Shown here: piece by piece, positions 22,662 through 36,400 of the stretch
Numbering within the stretch: the stretch's first letter is position 1
Layout of the letters: each line of letters begins with the position of its first letter
Source: Apus apus
Lineage: Eukaryota > Chordata > Aves > Apodiformes > Apodidae
Direction of reading: 5' to 3'
DNA: 64,000 bases
Assembly: GCF_020740795.1 (NCBI RefSeq)
Contig: NC_067295.1
Location: forward strand, 434,001-498,000
Position numbers and translations under genes: made by a program
Notes under the pieces: model-generated
The model's database searches: none
Told to the model about the DNA's origin: nothing
What the model saw: the letters and a program-made list of their open reading frames with translations, nothing else

Positions 22662-25568
22662 GACTAGCAAACAACACGACTTATATTGGTTCCTAGGCCA
22701 TCTGGGAACCTGATTTAGATGTAACATTTTCTGCAGTCACCTAGAGGAGGCTTTGGATGAAATATTTCAGGACTATTGATTTCTATATCCATCAGTCAAT
22801 CCCCTTTATTCTTCCTTGTTACTTCCAAAGCCGTCAGTGCCTAACAAACCGCCCGCGGTTCCCACTGGCTCAGCGCCGCCCCCTCGGGCGGTGCACAGCC
22901 CGTCCTGCTGCCCTGCGAGGTGACAGCACACGCTTCATTCCCTGGTCCCAGAAACAAGCTGTCACAAACCCCAGTGCGGTCCGTGTGTTGCCCCCTGGAA
23001 GTAATCTCCCTGTTGTGGCTCTGGCCAGGGAGCCCCCGGGCACCGGGCGCCGCTGCCCAGCTGGGCACAGGCGGTGGCTCTGCTGTGACTGCGGCCACCG
23101 CCGGCCTGTCTGCTGAGCCAGGTGCTCCCGGGCGGGCACACAGCGGTGCTGCTGCTGCTGCTGGGAACCGAGCCACCTGCAGAGTGCTCGGGGTGCGGGG
23201 GCACCTGCTGGGCAGGACAGGGGACATGGTGCAGAGGGGAAATCCCCCTGTCTGCGGTGTGTTAGACAAGGCTGCAACAGCAACAAGTACAGAGCGCAAT
23301 GTGGTGCTCCCCAGCACTCGCTGACGGCCGTGGGAAGCTGGAGTCCTTCATGCACGCTCCACGTGGGCCCTCCAGCAGCTGCAGCATGGAGCTGGGGTGG
23401 GCACAACCAAGGCCTGGGGGCCATAGGAGCAGAGGGATGAGAGAGTCTCTGGCTTCCTGCAGCTGCAGTGTTTCTGCTCCTGAAGCTGCAAAGTGCTGTG
23501 TTTTGAACACTAGAGAGCAGTGGGCTTTTGCAGGTCGGCGCTGCTGCCCTGCCCAGCGCTGGTGCCCAGCACCCTCCGGCCTGGGGACACCGTCCTCATC
23601 TCTGCCCGAGGGGCTCCTGGCGGCAGCGGGGCTGGGGTCCTGCCTGCGGCTGCCCTGGCAGGCTCAGTGGGCACGGAGCTGGTTTTGCAGAGCCCTCTCC
23701 TGTGGCGGGGGTTGGGGAGGTCCCGCCAGGCCCCCTGCGCTGCCCACCGAACCGCTCTGGCTGCCCTGGCCAGGCCCTGAGGCACCAACAAGCAAAGCCA
23801 GCGCAAGCTCAGCATGGCGAGGCACGGTTCTCCAGAGCCTCCCTGCTTTCCCTCCAGACCCTCTGCTTCCCCCCTGCAGACGCCAGCACCCCGGGGAGCA
23901 GGTCTGCAAACAAAGGAGATGCTGCACTCGGCTTCGCAGTGAGTGGCTCTTCCAGCACGTACCCAGTGGCTGTGTGTTTATTTTCCTAGATAAGTCAATG
24001 ACTGAAAAATGAGCTTCCTTGGTTCACCTGAGTTACTCTGGATTGATATTTAATGAGAACAGTAACCTCTGGCAGCAGGGGCAGCGCCGTCCTGGCTGTG
24101 CAGTCAGTAGCAGACACTCCATAACGAGGGTGTAACTGCGCAGACACAGTCTGGCTTTAACCGAGTTATGAGCTCGTGCCATGTCAGATGTGCAGCCCAC
24201 TCTCCTGTCACCTCTGATTTTTCACTTTTTTGCACATCAAATGCAAAAAACCTCACTCGTACCTGTCTCTCCGCCTCTTGCCCTGGCTGCAGGGGGTTTA
24301 ATGAGCTCCGATGTCTGAAAGGAAGGGAAGAGGGGAGGAAATCTTTATTTAGCCCAAATCCGAGGCTGTGACTGGCACTTTCATTAAGGGAAATTGATTA
24401 TCTGGGGCTGATGGTGCTTGTTGCTCCTGCTGGCTGCTGCCGGGGCTGAGCTGTGCACACTGGGGTGCTGGGCTGCCAGGCCAGGCTGAGCGGGTCCTGC
24501 TCCCTGGGGTGCTCAGCTGATGTGTCCATGATTCACGGACACCTGAGGAGCAATCAGTGGGCAGCTCCAAACAAGCCAGGAGCTGTTTGTGAGCACGAGA
24601 GCGGTGCGAGGGGTGCAGAGGTGAGAGCCGTGCCCCGGAGCAGGCTGAGGGGAAGGACCATTTCTAGGGCACCAAAGCAAGACAAGTTTTAATTAAATGA
24701 AGTGGGCTGCTTTTTTCAAGTCCAGTGACCTTCATTTCAGAGGGTGCATGGCAAAAGTGTCTGCTCTTAGAAACTTAATGTGGTGTGAAACTCTCCTAAT
24801 GAGGAGGAACGGGGCCCTCGTGTCCACAGGACCTCTCAGGGTGCAGAAAGAGTGACCGAGGCCATGGTTTTGGTTCACGTCCTTCATTATGCAGATGGCT
24901 CAAGGGTGGCCTAGGCAAGGGAGGTCCCCCAGCAGTGATCCTGTCCCAGCAACTCTTGTGGGCTGTGGAGTCATCTTTGGCCCCCCTATCTGCCCAGGGA
25001 CCCTGCAGCCCTACAGTGCAGTCCTGCTCCCATCTTGAAGATCCAAAGGGGGGACATGGCTCAGGTGTCAGCAGGGGCTGGAGCCTCACGATGCCTTTGT
25101 GCTTGCCTCTCCATAGGGCACCCTTGGCTATGGACGCCAATGCTTTGTTTCTCCGTCAAACGGTGTCCCCACCACGCTCTGGTGGTTCATGGGTTTGTCA
25201 GAGAGTATTGTGGCCAGAAAAAGCCATTTGTGAAGGGGGAGCTCTTGCCTTCACAGCCACCTCTGCAATTTAGTCATTTAGCATCTCCCAAGTTTGGCAC
25301 TGGCTGAACCTGGAGTGCCAGTTCTGTGTGATAAAAACAGCATTTAGGGAGAAAAAGGTTGTTGATGACCTTTCTGAATGAAATCTTGGAGTGCGTGGAA
25401 TAAATGTAGAAAAGGTCATAAGTGGAAACTTTTATTTTGTGGTGAAGTCAAATGTCACTCCTAATCAGTCAGTAGACACCTGGGCCTGCAGTGCACGCCT
25501 GCCTGCTGCCATGTCTGTCCCAGGAGCAGGGAGAGAGGCTGCCAGGCCACACTCCCCTGCCTGCATGG
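22662..25568. other. Intergenic, no gene seen; moderately CpG-rich at 22850-23300
   Basis: The segment at 22850-23300 has CpG-rich patches that may belong to the same regulatory region as 21.5-22.7 kb. Open frames up to 237 codons (23299-24012) are low-complexity and unrecognised. AT-rich patches lie near 24010-24060 and 25320-25460. No RNA gene seen. Confidence 0.45.
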
Positions 25569-25795
25569 AGACCATCTAGTTCCAACCCCCCTACATGGGC
25601 AGGGACACCTATGATTCTATTAAAAAGTCCCTTTCCAGTTTTCGTGTAGCCCCTTCAGGTACTGGAAGGTGTTCTAAGGTCTCCCCAGATCCTTTTCTTC
25701 TCCAGGCTGGACAATCCCAGCTCTCTCAGCTTCTCTCCATAGCAGAGGTGCTGCAGCCCTCTGGGACAGCTCTGGCAGTTCTTCTCCTAAAATGA
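25569..25795 (-). repeat. CR1 LINE fragment with internal deletion
   Basis: The plus strand reads as reverse-complement CR1: 'catctagttccaaccccc', then 'catgggcagggacacc'. It then jumps directly to 'aaaaagtccctttccag' and continues through 'caggtactggaaggtg', 'ctccaggctgg' and 'agcagaggtgctgcagccct'. Compared with the copy at 37250, most of the segment between 'gggacacc' and 'aaaaagtccc' is missing, so an internal deletion occurred. No coding capacity remains. Confidence 0.88.
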
Positions 25796-25817
25796 ACCCC
25801 ATGGAGTGTTTGGGGGT

Positions 25818-25853
25818 TATTATTAGTAGTAGTGTTGCTAGTATTATTAGTAT

Positions 25854-25893
<40 letters not shown>
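25818..25893. repeat. (ACT)13 microsatellite with degenerate trinucleotide flank
   Basis: Thirteen perfect ACT units lie at 25855-25893. They are preceded by a degenerate ATT/AGT trinucleotide stretch from about 25818. Read on the minus strand, the tract gives the poly-Ser and poly-Asn runs in an open frame that is not a gene. It lies directly next to the CR1 fragment. Confidence 0.95.
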
Positions 25894-25894
<1 letters not shown>

Positions 25895-28800
25895 GGTATT
25901 ATTTCTAGACAGTGGGAAATGGCTGAAATCTCAGGTCCTGCTCCTGGAGCACTGAGGGTGAATATGAGAACTCTGCCTAACACTGGGCTTTAATACTCGC
26001 TTGGTGTTGCTAACAACCATTTCAGCTGCATGAAAAGCAAAGTGCTGAGAAAGCATTTTGCTCTCAAAGGCTCATTAACTGCGGCTGCGAGCCGAGGTGC
26101 CACGGAGAGGAATCCTCAGCAAGCTCCTCTCTTGCTGGGTCTTCTCCTGGCTGCATTTCCGAAATGTTGCTAAGAATATGAGTTTACTTTGTGTGAATGT
26201 TTTAAGAAAGAGTGTAATTGAAATTCTCTTCCCATAGGGAAGATGACTCATACATCACTCCGTTATTTGCTGTAAAATAAACAAGATAGAAAGCTGAGGT
26301 TGTAGGAGCTGGACTTAACAAATAGCTGAAGCTCTTTGCATTCAAACAGAAGTGACATCAGCATTTAAATCCAAACAACCCTGCTAAGATTCCATTTGCA
26401 GTCAGTGTAAAGGGCCCAGACAGCCAGGAGCAACAGTGCAAATACGTGTTTGCATTTATCTTTTGCAATAAATATTTCCAGTTGTGTACATGAAAAATTA
26501 CATCATTTTCAGGGTTTCAACATCTAGGGTCTTTCAGCACCTACGTCAGCAGTCTGCTGGGCTTGGGCCTTGCCATAATGGGCTCAGGATTTGGGAAGCA
26601 CTTTCAGTCGTGGCTCTTCCCGAAGGATCCCTGTTGTGCCCAGTCTCAGTTAATTCCACGTGGGGACGTGGGATGAGGACACGCTGCTTCTGCCTGTGGG
26701 ACAGCAAAGCCCTCGGGGAGCAATGTCAGGTCATGACAAGGCCACCTCTTCTCCTTTGCCTGGACGGCTCCAACGGGTGTCACTTCTGTCCCCCACTCCT
26801 GGCAGATGGCAGCAGCAGCCCTGGCCTCGCTGCCTGCACTCCCTCCCGCTGCCCTGAGCTGCCACCACCCTGCAGGAGAGGTCGAGAAACCATGGAAAAC
26901 AAATGGTTTTCCTCTTGCATTTCTCTCTTTTGCTAAAAGCCCCAGTGCAGTAATCTGAGTGGCATTGTTTAGCCAATTACTAATTTACTAGGAATTAACT
27001 TTAATACATTAATAAATGTTGTCATTTTCCTGACAAATTATCATAATAACGCATTTTAATGGGTTGCAGGAGTCAGGAGAATACTGGGAAATAAATATAT
27101 TTTAGTATTACTTATTCACTACATCTGTACCTAATTATATTTGCAGAATAATTACACTGCCACTGCCTCCCTGAACTGCATTTGTATCAGCAGCTGGAGG
27201 TGATAAATCCCCCCTGGCGAGGGCAGCCCCCACAGTGATCACAGCTCTCCATCACCCTGGGGGACACCCTGGGTGACGCTGTCCGGCCGGGCCCGCCGCC
27301 AGCGCCCTGATTTACCTACCTCTACACGGGAGAAACTCATTCAGGAGACGGATTGCTGGAAGGACCTGCCTGTGAAACATGAATCATTCTTTAATCACAG
27401 CCTACCCTGGGCTGCAGAGTGTGTCTCCAAGGAGCCGGGGGGAGAGGAGGGCTGTGGTGCAGCCGGGGGCTGGGGGACCCCCCTGCATCCTGTGCCACCC
27501 CTCTGTAGCCCCCGAGCGTGGCTTGGGATGGGAGTGCCAGAGCTCCAGAGCCACAGGGGCTCTGCACACAGGAGGGGGCAATGGGACAGGGTGCTGGGAG
27601 CTGTCGAGGGCTTCTGCTGCTGTTCATGGGTGATGTGGCACCCCACAGGGGCAGGGACAGACAGGGGCAGGGACAAGGATGGGGACAGGACAGACTGGCA
27701 GTGCTGTGGGCAGGGTGCTGGCATGGAGAGCCCTGGGCCATGGTGCAGTGGCAGAGCGGCTGGCTGCTTTCAGGGGTGCAGAGGGACAGGACAGGACTGG
27801 AGAGCAGGACGGGAGGACAGGCAGACAGGAGGACAGCAGCACAGCCCTGCATGTGCTCTGGCAAAGGTCAGGGCTCGAGCTCGCCATGGCACTGCTCCAT
27901 CCTGCCACTTTGTGTGGGCTCTGAAGGGTCCTGGACAGCAGCAATGCACAACTATTATGCGAGACCTTTCGATCACAACAGATTTATTCAAAACTCATGC
28001 ATAAATATTAATGTCCCCAAAGATTCTGAACAACTATTTGGCATAAGCAGAGCAAATATTTAAATCAAACCTGACTGCTGTGCATTGCAAACAGATGGGG
28101 CAGTTCTGCCCACAATGACAGCAAAGCCTGTGTGCTGGAATTTCTGGGAGCCCCACGGGCTGCTGTGAGGTGTGCAGCACGTGGGTCTGCACTCGTGGGT
28201 GCCCTCCTCTCCCCTCTGCTCAGGGAGAGGGTTCCACCCTGCAGGATAACAGGAGCACTTCAGCACAGGCTGGGGATGGGGATGGGCAGCCCCCACTCTG
28301 CAGCAGGTCCCTGCAGCTCATGGTGCCCAGGTGGGCCAGCAGGAACCAGCTGCAAGTTTTGGCCCCTTTGGCCCACTCTCAGCCTGCTCTGAGGGCACCG
28401 CATGGGCATGGAGCACCCGATGTATCTGCAGCAATGAACAGTGATGTATGTGTTGGCAGCAGGCAGTGGGAGAGGTTATGAAGTTATAACCAGCTCCTCT
28501 CAGCACTGATGAAGCACATCCGCTGTGGGCAAGTGCCGTGTTCCCTGTTAATGGTACTTCAGCCATCCTCCAGCCGCATTCCTGGCTCTCAGCTGGTGTT
28601 GGGCAGAGCAGGGCAGCAGCAAACAGCCATATTTACGAATACCCTGCACGTGGCTGGAGCTTATGCAGAACTGGATAAAAAAAATACGCCCACAACTGTC
28701 CTTTTGGGGTATGATTTCTTTATAAGGTTTAGAAAACAGCCCCAGTTCTTCCCCTTCCAGCAACAAACAGGTCCTCTAGTAGGTGGGGAGGGGAACCAGC

Positions 28801-29330
28801 AAATTGCCACAATTTCTTGTAGAAATAGTCTAGTTTGAGGTGGCAGATGCTGGCACCAGTCTGTCTAAAATAAAAATAATTGCAGACCATTAAAATAAAG
28901 CAATCTCTTCAGATGAGAAACAATTATGCTTTTCAAAGGAAGCGCACATGTCTTTACACCTAGTAATTATCAATTACAGAAGATACCTGCTCTCTTATCT
29001 CAACAGCATCTCCAGTTATCTTTTCAGGGCTAATTGCAATGGATTTAATGCAGAACTCAAACACTAATGATCCTGACCTTTGTGCTTATTCCTGAGGTGT
29101 GACAACACTTTAAAGGCTGCACAAAACTGATTTGCCTCGTGTTTGTATTGCCCTTCCCCAACTTTTGCCACAGAGAACCCCTGGCCACCCCAGCCATCCT
29201 TCCTGGTGGCTCTGGCCACCCCAGGGACTGGTGGGGAGGTGGGAGCAGCTGGCCAGCAGGCCCTCCATTCAGCCCTGCTTGCATGGGTGCCACCACCTGT
29301 GCATACGGCTCCTTAAGTGAGGCTGAGCTT
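25894..29330. other. Intergenic, no gene seen
   Basis: AT-rich, repeat-free candidate regulatory blocks lie at about 26160-26520, 26960-27180 and 28840-29060. The block at 26960-27180 has the densest run of ATTA/TAAT cores. The GC-rich segment 27260-27930 contains long but low-complexity open frames (up to 243 codons) and short purine-rich near-repeats of 'ggggcagggacag'. No gene or RNA recognised. Confidence 0.5.
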
Positions 29331-29386
29331 GGGAAGGGGAAGGGAAAGGGAAGGAGAAGAGGACAGGGAAAGGGAAGGGCTGTAAG
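29331..29386. repeat. Purine-rich GGGAA/GGA low-complexity tract
   Basis: A tract of GGGAAGGGGAAGGG-type purine repeat with a few interruptions. On the opposite strand it is pyrimidine-only over most of its length, so it could form triplex or other non-B structure. It is a simple repeat and no gene use is suggested. Confidence 0.8.
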
Positions 29387-32300
29387 GATCTCTGGCGGGG
29401 AGCAGGAGGACCCTGGGGGGCAGGAGGGGCCATATGTCATTTCCCATTCCTTGTTGCTGCCTCTGGCACCTGAGGTGCTAATTCAGGCTCTGAAGAATTG
29501 TAAAGCAGCAAATGTCAGGAGCAAGCACACAAGAAACCCCAAAGGTGGGTGGATTTCCATCACACCCTGATCACTGTCATTAGCACTGAATGTGTTCATT
29601 ATAAATGAGCTGGGAAGTTCTTCTTTCATCTCCAATACAAATCGTCCTTATTACCTGCAGCTGGTGAAGCCCCCGTTCAGGCTGGGCCGACGCCTGCCTC
29701 CTTCCCCCCTCCTGCTTTGCTTTACAGTTGTGAGTTTTAATATTTAATTGGTGTTTTTTGCTATTTTCATCTTGTGGCACTTTGCCATGGTTGAGAGCTG
29801 GAGGTCAGCAGCCCGGCAGGCTGTGTGTTCATCAGGCTTTTATAATTCTCTCTTGTGGATGGTACACCAGGCCTTTCCCAGAATCCTTGGCCGTCTCCGT
29901 TGCCTGTTATTGCTTCTCTTTTCCACCGCTTTATGCCCTGGGCTCTGATGGAGCCCTCCTGGGGGGGACAGGACCCCACAAACCCCAGGAGGAGCCCTGG
30001 GGCTCCCTGGTGGGAGCTGAGGAGCTGGTGTGGCGGTCGGGGCTGAGCCAGGCGCTGGGGGCGGTGCGGGGGCTGCCGGCCCTGACTCACCATCCCCACT
30101 GGAGCTGAGCTCCTTGCACCGGGCTGGCATCATGCTTCTGTTGTCTAGGCAAAGGTTTCCATGACACTAAATAAAGTGAAATATGATTTTGCACAGCTGG
30201 ATTCTGTCTTAGATGCAGATCAGGGACCAGAAATGCACATCCAGCAGTGAGCTGCAGGTAGCAAATTGTAAGGGCTGTGATGGCAACAAGCAGAAAAATA
30301 CCATTTTTTAGAAGTTATTCAGCTGGCTCCCAACCAGATGTGTCCTTCCAAAGCCACACCTTATTTGTTGGTCTTGCATATTTGCTTATGCCACGAGGAA
30401 AGAGAGTGCTCAAGCAACGTCATATAATAAACAAGGAACCAGAGGGGATGTATCTTGTGCCCGGGCATCACACCAGTGCCCCCATGCCACAAATGCACAA
30501 GAGGCTGCCAGCAGCCCTGGTGGGTGGCTGCAGCCCCAGAAGGCAATCTAGCCTTGAGCTGAACCAGCCCATCAGAACTTCCCAGCACCTCAGGGGGTCT
30601 CCAGGCTGTGGCAAGGGTGAATCTTGGCACCCAGCACTCAGGCCCTGGACCCGGGAATGGTGAAGGCAGTTTCAGTCCCCTGCATCTACTTGGCCACCTG
30701 CATCCCCCACAGGCCCCACCAAGCCCCCCTCCCAAGCTGCACTGCTCTGGAGCTGCTGCTTGTATTAGCATTTGATTTAAATACTTTTAAGGTGCAGCAT
30801 CCGATGGGATCATGGCTGTGAATCTTGGAGGGGAGCTTTACAGACTTTGTTTTAAGAGGTTTAATGATATGGGATATCAAGTATACTATGTTAATTGGTG
30901 TTAATTTGAAAGTTGTCTGAATTCTGGAGACTCAATTAGAAGTAATTAAAATCCATTCTCATTTATTCTTGCATACAAAATATATGCTGCTTTTCTGCTC
31001 CTCTTTTTGCACTAGGTGGGTGCAAAGGGCACATCCAGGCCCAGGGCACACCCAGCTTCTGGGGAAGGGTTGGTGGGCAAAGCCAGGGACCTGGGGGAAT
31101 GGGAGATTCAGCTGTGGGAGACAGGCAGACCCCTCAAGCTCCCTCTTGCCCAGCGTGCTGACAAACACCCAACGCTTCCAGAACAATAACACAAAGGTGA
31201 AGAACCAAACCCATAATGTCGGAGGTGAGCCAGGAGTGCCCCGGGCTGGGGGGCAGCCTGCCTGCTGCCTCCCCCCTCTGCAGCACCAGCCATTGCACTG
31301 TGGCTCTGCAAATTAGCCATGAAATTGGGACCCTGATGGGAGCTTTGAAATTAGGAGTTTGGGGAAAATCTGTAAAATGTTCAAAAGGCAGAAGCAGCAC
31401 AAAGCCTTCATTTTAATTATTGCCAGTTTAATCAGTGGATTTTTTTTTTCTACCCTGAATGGTAAAGTAATTGGAAATGTGAATGGAGTGTGATTCCTGT
31501 GTAAATTACAAAATCAGAAAGAAGAACAATCCAGCCCCAAGCAGGTACTTGCTCTGGGGAGGGAAGGAGTGCTTTGGCTGCATCCCTCTGGGGCAGGCAG
31601 GTCATATCCCTCCTCCTGGCCTGACTGCTCAGCCAGCAGGGTTGAACTGCCCTGAGGCAGGATGGCTGCAGTGCCCAGAGTGATGCTGACCTGTCCTCTG
31701 GGGGCCCAGCTGGGCAGGGAGGAGCCAGGATCATCCCTCTTCCCAGTGCCCGGGGTACAAGCAGAGACCTGGCAGTGGGATGAGCTCCAGCCATGGCAGG
31801 GAGTGACCAGCTTATAGGGTGAGCCATATGGAAGTCATTTGACATTGAGGATTTACCTGCTCCCAGTCATGTTTTGGTAATTGGAAGTAAATAACTCCTT
31901 TCATCCTAAAATCGGGTGACTTCACAGTCCAGGTAAATGGAAGAAACAAAATCCCGATTTTCGTTCGCGTTCCACACACGTAGTGAGAATGAACCTTCGT
32001 CTGCAGCAATTCTGAGCTAATGAAAAACGAATGAGGTTTTAAATCAACCCAAAACGTGGAGCTCTGCTGCCACAGTCACACGCTGCTGCCGTAGGACAGC
32101 CTCTAGTTCCAAGGCTCCTCACAGAATCCTGAATAATTTTATTAGATTTCGAGCAAGGCTGTTGCCAAAACATTCATTACTGCACCCAGCAAACTGTGGG
32201 GAGGCAAAGGGGAGTGTGAGGGGCTGGTGTCACGGGCAGTCACTGCTTTCTCTTCACGACCCAAAGTTTCGAAGGGCTGAGGTTTGTTTTGTGCTGGTTT

Positions 32301-33132
32301 TACATCACTCATCTGGTCCAGTGTGACCAGTCCTGCCTGATCACATCCTGTGGAGGAGTCCCTCTTGCTCAGCCTTTAAATCAGTTCTGAACGTGACATA
32401 ATTCTACGTGCCTGGTGACTTCTATGTATTTGATCAGTTCAGATTCCATAAAAATGTAAATAATCAAAGCCCTTCTGCTATTATTTATAATGCCTCACTC
32501 CAAGCTGTAATTTATGTATCAATTTCAGCTGCAAGTTTCTGAAGGGAGGGGAAAAAAAGATTAATAATCGGATGTGTGACTGCCACTAACTGTGGCTGCT
32601 GCCAGTGTCTCCTTCTCCAATGCTATTGGTGCACCAGCACGGTGTGGGATAGCCGGGGCTGTGCTGGCAGAGGATCTTCTTCTCATCAGCACTTCCCTCT
32701 GATGTGCTGGATAATCTGCTGCTCCTGGGCTGACACTCATGAAGGCCAGTAGAGCTGGAGTTGCCAGCGGGCGATGTGACACGGATGCGTTTGGGGCCAT
32801 GTCCATGGAGCTCCTTTGCTGCCTGTGCCTCCAGCGCTGCCCACAGCCCTCTGGACATCCCCAGGGAACACAGCCTTTTCCTGGGTTGGATCCTCTGCAG
32901 CCCCAAGCAGGAGGCAGGATGGGGCTCTGCCCCTGGGCCCTGAAGCTGCCCAGCCCTCGGAGGTGCCTGGGTGAGCTGAGCCCTGTGCAGCACCAGGGAG
33001 CTCCTGCCTCGAGGGCACGGCTGGTCCTTCACCCAGCAGAAGGAGCCCTTCCCTCCCGCACACTTGTTCATGCTGGACCTGCCTTTAGATGATACTGAAG
33101 CAGCTGGAACTGGGTTCTGCAAGGAGCAGAGG
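29387..33132. other. Intergenic, no gene seen
   Basis: Mixed DNA. AT-rich patches lie near 29570-29780, 30130-30180, 30770-30970 and 31850-32560, and GC-rich patches near 29930-30110 and 32640-33090. Open frames up to 178 codons (32586-33122, minus) have no recognisable features. A T-run lies at 31440-31449. Confidence 0.5.
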
Positions 33133-33180
33133 GGTTGGTTGGGATGTTAAGGACCAGTTCCAACCTCTTGCCGGAGGGAA
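33133..33180 (-). repeat. Possible short CR1 3'-end remnant
   Basis: The stretch 'ggttgggatgttaagga' followed by 'ccagttccaacctcttgcc' resembles the reverse complement of a CR1 3' end, where 'ggttggaagggaccttaaa' is followed by 'ccagttccaacccc'. It is short and diverged and lacks the ATTCTATG tail, so this could be chance similarity. Confidence 0.4.
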
Positions 33181-33329
33181 AAGGGCAGATGAGGCACACG
33201 GGGCTCTGTGTGGTGTTGTGCTGGTGGGTCTGGGACTTCATGGGGTGTGCTGAGACCTGGCAAACTCATGTCACCTGCCCAGCGTGCTGCTTCACAGCCC
33301 TATGGCCACGGCTCAGAGGGGCGACAGGG

Positions 33330-33480
33330 GCGGCCCCATGGAATCCCCTCCCTCCTGGGGCCGGGCCGTGCCCCCCGAAGCGGGACCGGCACCGGCTGCG
33401 GCGCCGCGGGCTGTGCCCGGCCCCACCGGCAGGGAGGTGCAGACTGGCCCGGCCCCCGGCGCTTCCTCAGCCCCGCCATT
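33330..33480. promoter_or_regulatory. Small CpG-rich cluster
   Basis: About 150 bases are dense in CpG and in GGCGCC/CCGCGG-type sites, ending sharply at an AT-rich stretch with TAGCTAGCTA near 33480. No TATA box, splice donor or protein is recognised. A regulatory role is only a possibility. Confidence 0.3.
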
Positions 33481-36400
33481 AGCTAGCTATCTGTTAAGCA
33501 TCCTATCTGATCCAGACACGGCTTTATATGCATTTCTCTGGGAATAAGCTCCTGCCTGACACAGTCTGTGATTGCTTTTCTAAAACCGTGTGGGGAGGAT
33601 CAGTTCCTTCAGCCACTGATAAGGTATCAGGTGACAGAGGGATCAGCATCCACCACATAAATCTGCAACTAATCCTTCGGAATCAATATTTTTCATTAAG
33701 AACCTGTGAGAGTTGGGCCATTATAGGGAAAAATCTGTTTAGGTTGACACCTTGATGAAGTTATTCAGTTCAGGGGCTTAAGTCATTGAAAGGTAATAAA
33801 GAGCAAAGAGCACAGAAAGATCGAGGTGCTGGTTATGAGACCCTGCGACGGGAATGGGGGCTTTATTGCAGAGAGAAATTACCATACTGATTTATTGGGG
33901 ATGACGAGAACCTTAAAAAGCTGGCAGCACTGCCCAGATGTCACCCCTGCTGGGGACACTGCCCTGCTGTTCCCTCTCGTGCCCAGGGCTTTCCCCTCCA
34001 GCACTCTTTGTCCTCCCAGGGTGTTGGGCACTGGCGAGATACCGGCTGCGCTGCCCTGACTGACACTGCCAGGGTCTGGAGACGGATCCCGGGAGCCAGG
34101 GCTGTGCTGAGCTCTGCCATGGCTCAGCACAGACACGTAATCCCTGGATAAACTGTAAGGGAAGGACCAGACACACACAGGTGGGCAGCTGGGTGGCAGG
34201 AGTGGGAGACTCCAGTGGGGAGCAAGCGGGGCAGGCTGGGCTGCTGCACTTCCAGTCCCAGCTTCAGTTATCAGAGGAGTCAAACTTATCCTCAAGTTTT
34301 CTTTATAGGTTAGCCAAGGTTAATTGTGCGAACTGCAAATGAATGTGTCTGGTCCATAAATCCCCAAACCTCATTAAAGAGGATTTAATGACATGACTAC
34401 TTTGTAAATCCTAAAATTTCATGCAAACCTCTCACAAACAACAACATGAGATCGCGACGTGCTCAGTCCATGCTAATCCTGGGGTTGGCTCCAGGAGCAA
34501 GGAGAAAACAAGCATCCACCTCCCTGCAGTTTAGCAGGCAGGGAGGTGGGACAGGGGGGTCTGTGTACAGCACAGCAGGCAAGGGGCAGCCCCTGCCACC
34601 CCCGCTGCCTGGCTCGTGGCAGCCCCGAGAGCCTGTGGAGCCCAGCACAGCCAGTGTACAGAGAGTGGCCACAGGCCTCTGCTGGTGCCCTGCCCCAGCA
34701 GAGCCAGCACATGGGGGCACCTGGTAGCTCCTCAGATCTGGGAAAATGGGGGAAGTTCTGCTGGGGAAAATCTGCAATAGCTGTCTTGGCACTGAGCACC
34801 AAGTGACTGATGCGCTTTGTTCCAGAAAGGGCTTGTTTTGTGGCTCCTTCAGCAATCCTGTTCATGTCCTCACTGACTCACCATCACCAACGCTGCAATA
34901 ATGGGGGGGCACAGAGGGCAGCCCCCACAGCAGAGCAGAGGCAGCCCCTGGAGCAGGCAGAGCTCCTGGCAGTGGAAGCATGACTCTTGGCCCTCTGAAG
35001 CAGCCAGGCTCTGCTGGCCAGTCATCCCCACAGCCCCACAGGGACACTGCTCCTCTGCCCTGCAGAAAAGACATAAACCACCCAAATCTTAATGAGCAAT
35101 TAAAAGCTAATCTAAGGGAAATCTGTCAGATACGGATTGTTCTGTGGTTTTATACTTGGCTTTGCATCTGTTTGTAGAACAAAATATATTGTCAGCGAGA
35201 TTTGTAGCCCTGAGATTTGCATTGTGGTTACTGGATCTAATTCAATTCAGAATTGCTGCGTTGGGAAGGACAGGATTTTTATGTTAACAGAAACCTTTAT
35301 CTTAGATTTAAGCTAACTGCTACAAGCTCTGTAAATACGTGCATGTGCGAGACACATTTCCTTAATTTATAATGGTGATGCGAACTGCTGTCTGTTCATC
35401 TGCTTCTCTCCAAACATGCCCTTTCCCCCAAGCACTGAGGAGGGATCTCAGTGTCCCAGAGCATGGCTCGACCCTGGCAGTGGGCCTGTCCCTCAACCCT
35501 GTCCCTGCCTGGATTCACAGGGGCAAGAGTTGTCCCATTTCTGTTGGCAGCTCTGGCCACGGGCTCCCAACAGCTGCAGCCAAGGACTCACAGGCTCACA
35601 GCAACCCTGGCCATGGGCTTGTGGGCTCCAGGCAGCTCCAGCCCCCCAGCAGTCCTGGTTGGAATGCCAACCTGGGCCCTACCAGGAGGGAGCTGCCAGC
35701 ATCCAGCCACCCACATCCACCCGCAACCCAGGGCACAGGAAGGGTTGCTCCCTGCAGCCTTTGCCCTTGGCCCAGCCGGCTCTGACAGGTGGGCACATGG
35801 AGCTGAGACCCAACTGCATCCAGCACAGTGGAATGCTCCATGATTCCACCTCCAGCCTCCACCTGCCCTCCCAGCACAGCCATTAACGAATGGTTCACAA
35901 CATTCCAAGCTCAGAAGACGCTTGTGTCCCTAGAGTCTGGCTGAGCAAATGCTGCTCTCAGAGATCTGAATAGAAACTAATTGTTCTGAGCGTCTTTCGC
36001 GTTCCTGATCTATTCATTAACCACCAGGAGCTGGAATCCCTCTAGAAAGACTCTCCCAAGTCACTCAGTCCACATCACTTCAGCTTCTTAACTAAATCCC
36101 TTCCAAATCCTTGCAAAAATCTAATTGAGAGCTCACGCTGCTGAGCGGAGGTGCTGCTGCCTGACTCAGCCAGCAAATGGCGTGTGAATAGGAGGGAGCC
36201 TATTGTTGCCTAACACAGTCCCATCAATAATAGATACCAGCAACACTCTGAGGGAGCTAAAAATTTCTCCTTTAGGTATGAATTATGGATGCAGTTAGTG
36301 TAATGTAGATGTATCTCAAAGGCTTTTCTCCACTTATATGCTAGTAAAAGCTAGCAATTTGCTTGTGTTCCACCTATAGGTTTTCTAAAATAAAGAAATT

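Noticed and set aside
25726..25983. Minus-strand frame with long Ser and Asn runs
   Set aside because: The runs are the (ACT)n microsatellite read on the reverse strand, and the rest is CR1 sequence.
27273..28004. 243-codon plus-strand frame
   Set aside because: It lies in GC-rich DNA with short 'ggggcagggacag' near-repeats, has equally open frames on both strands, and no family resemblance.
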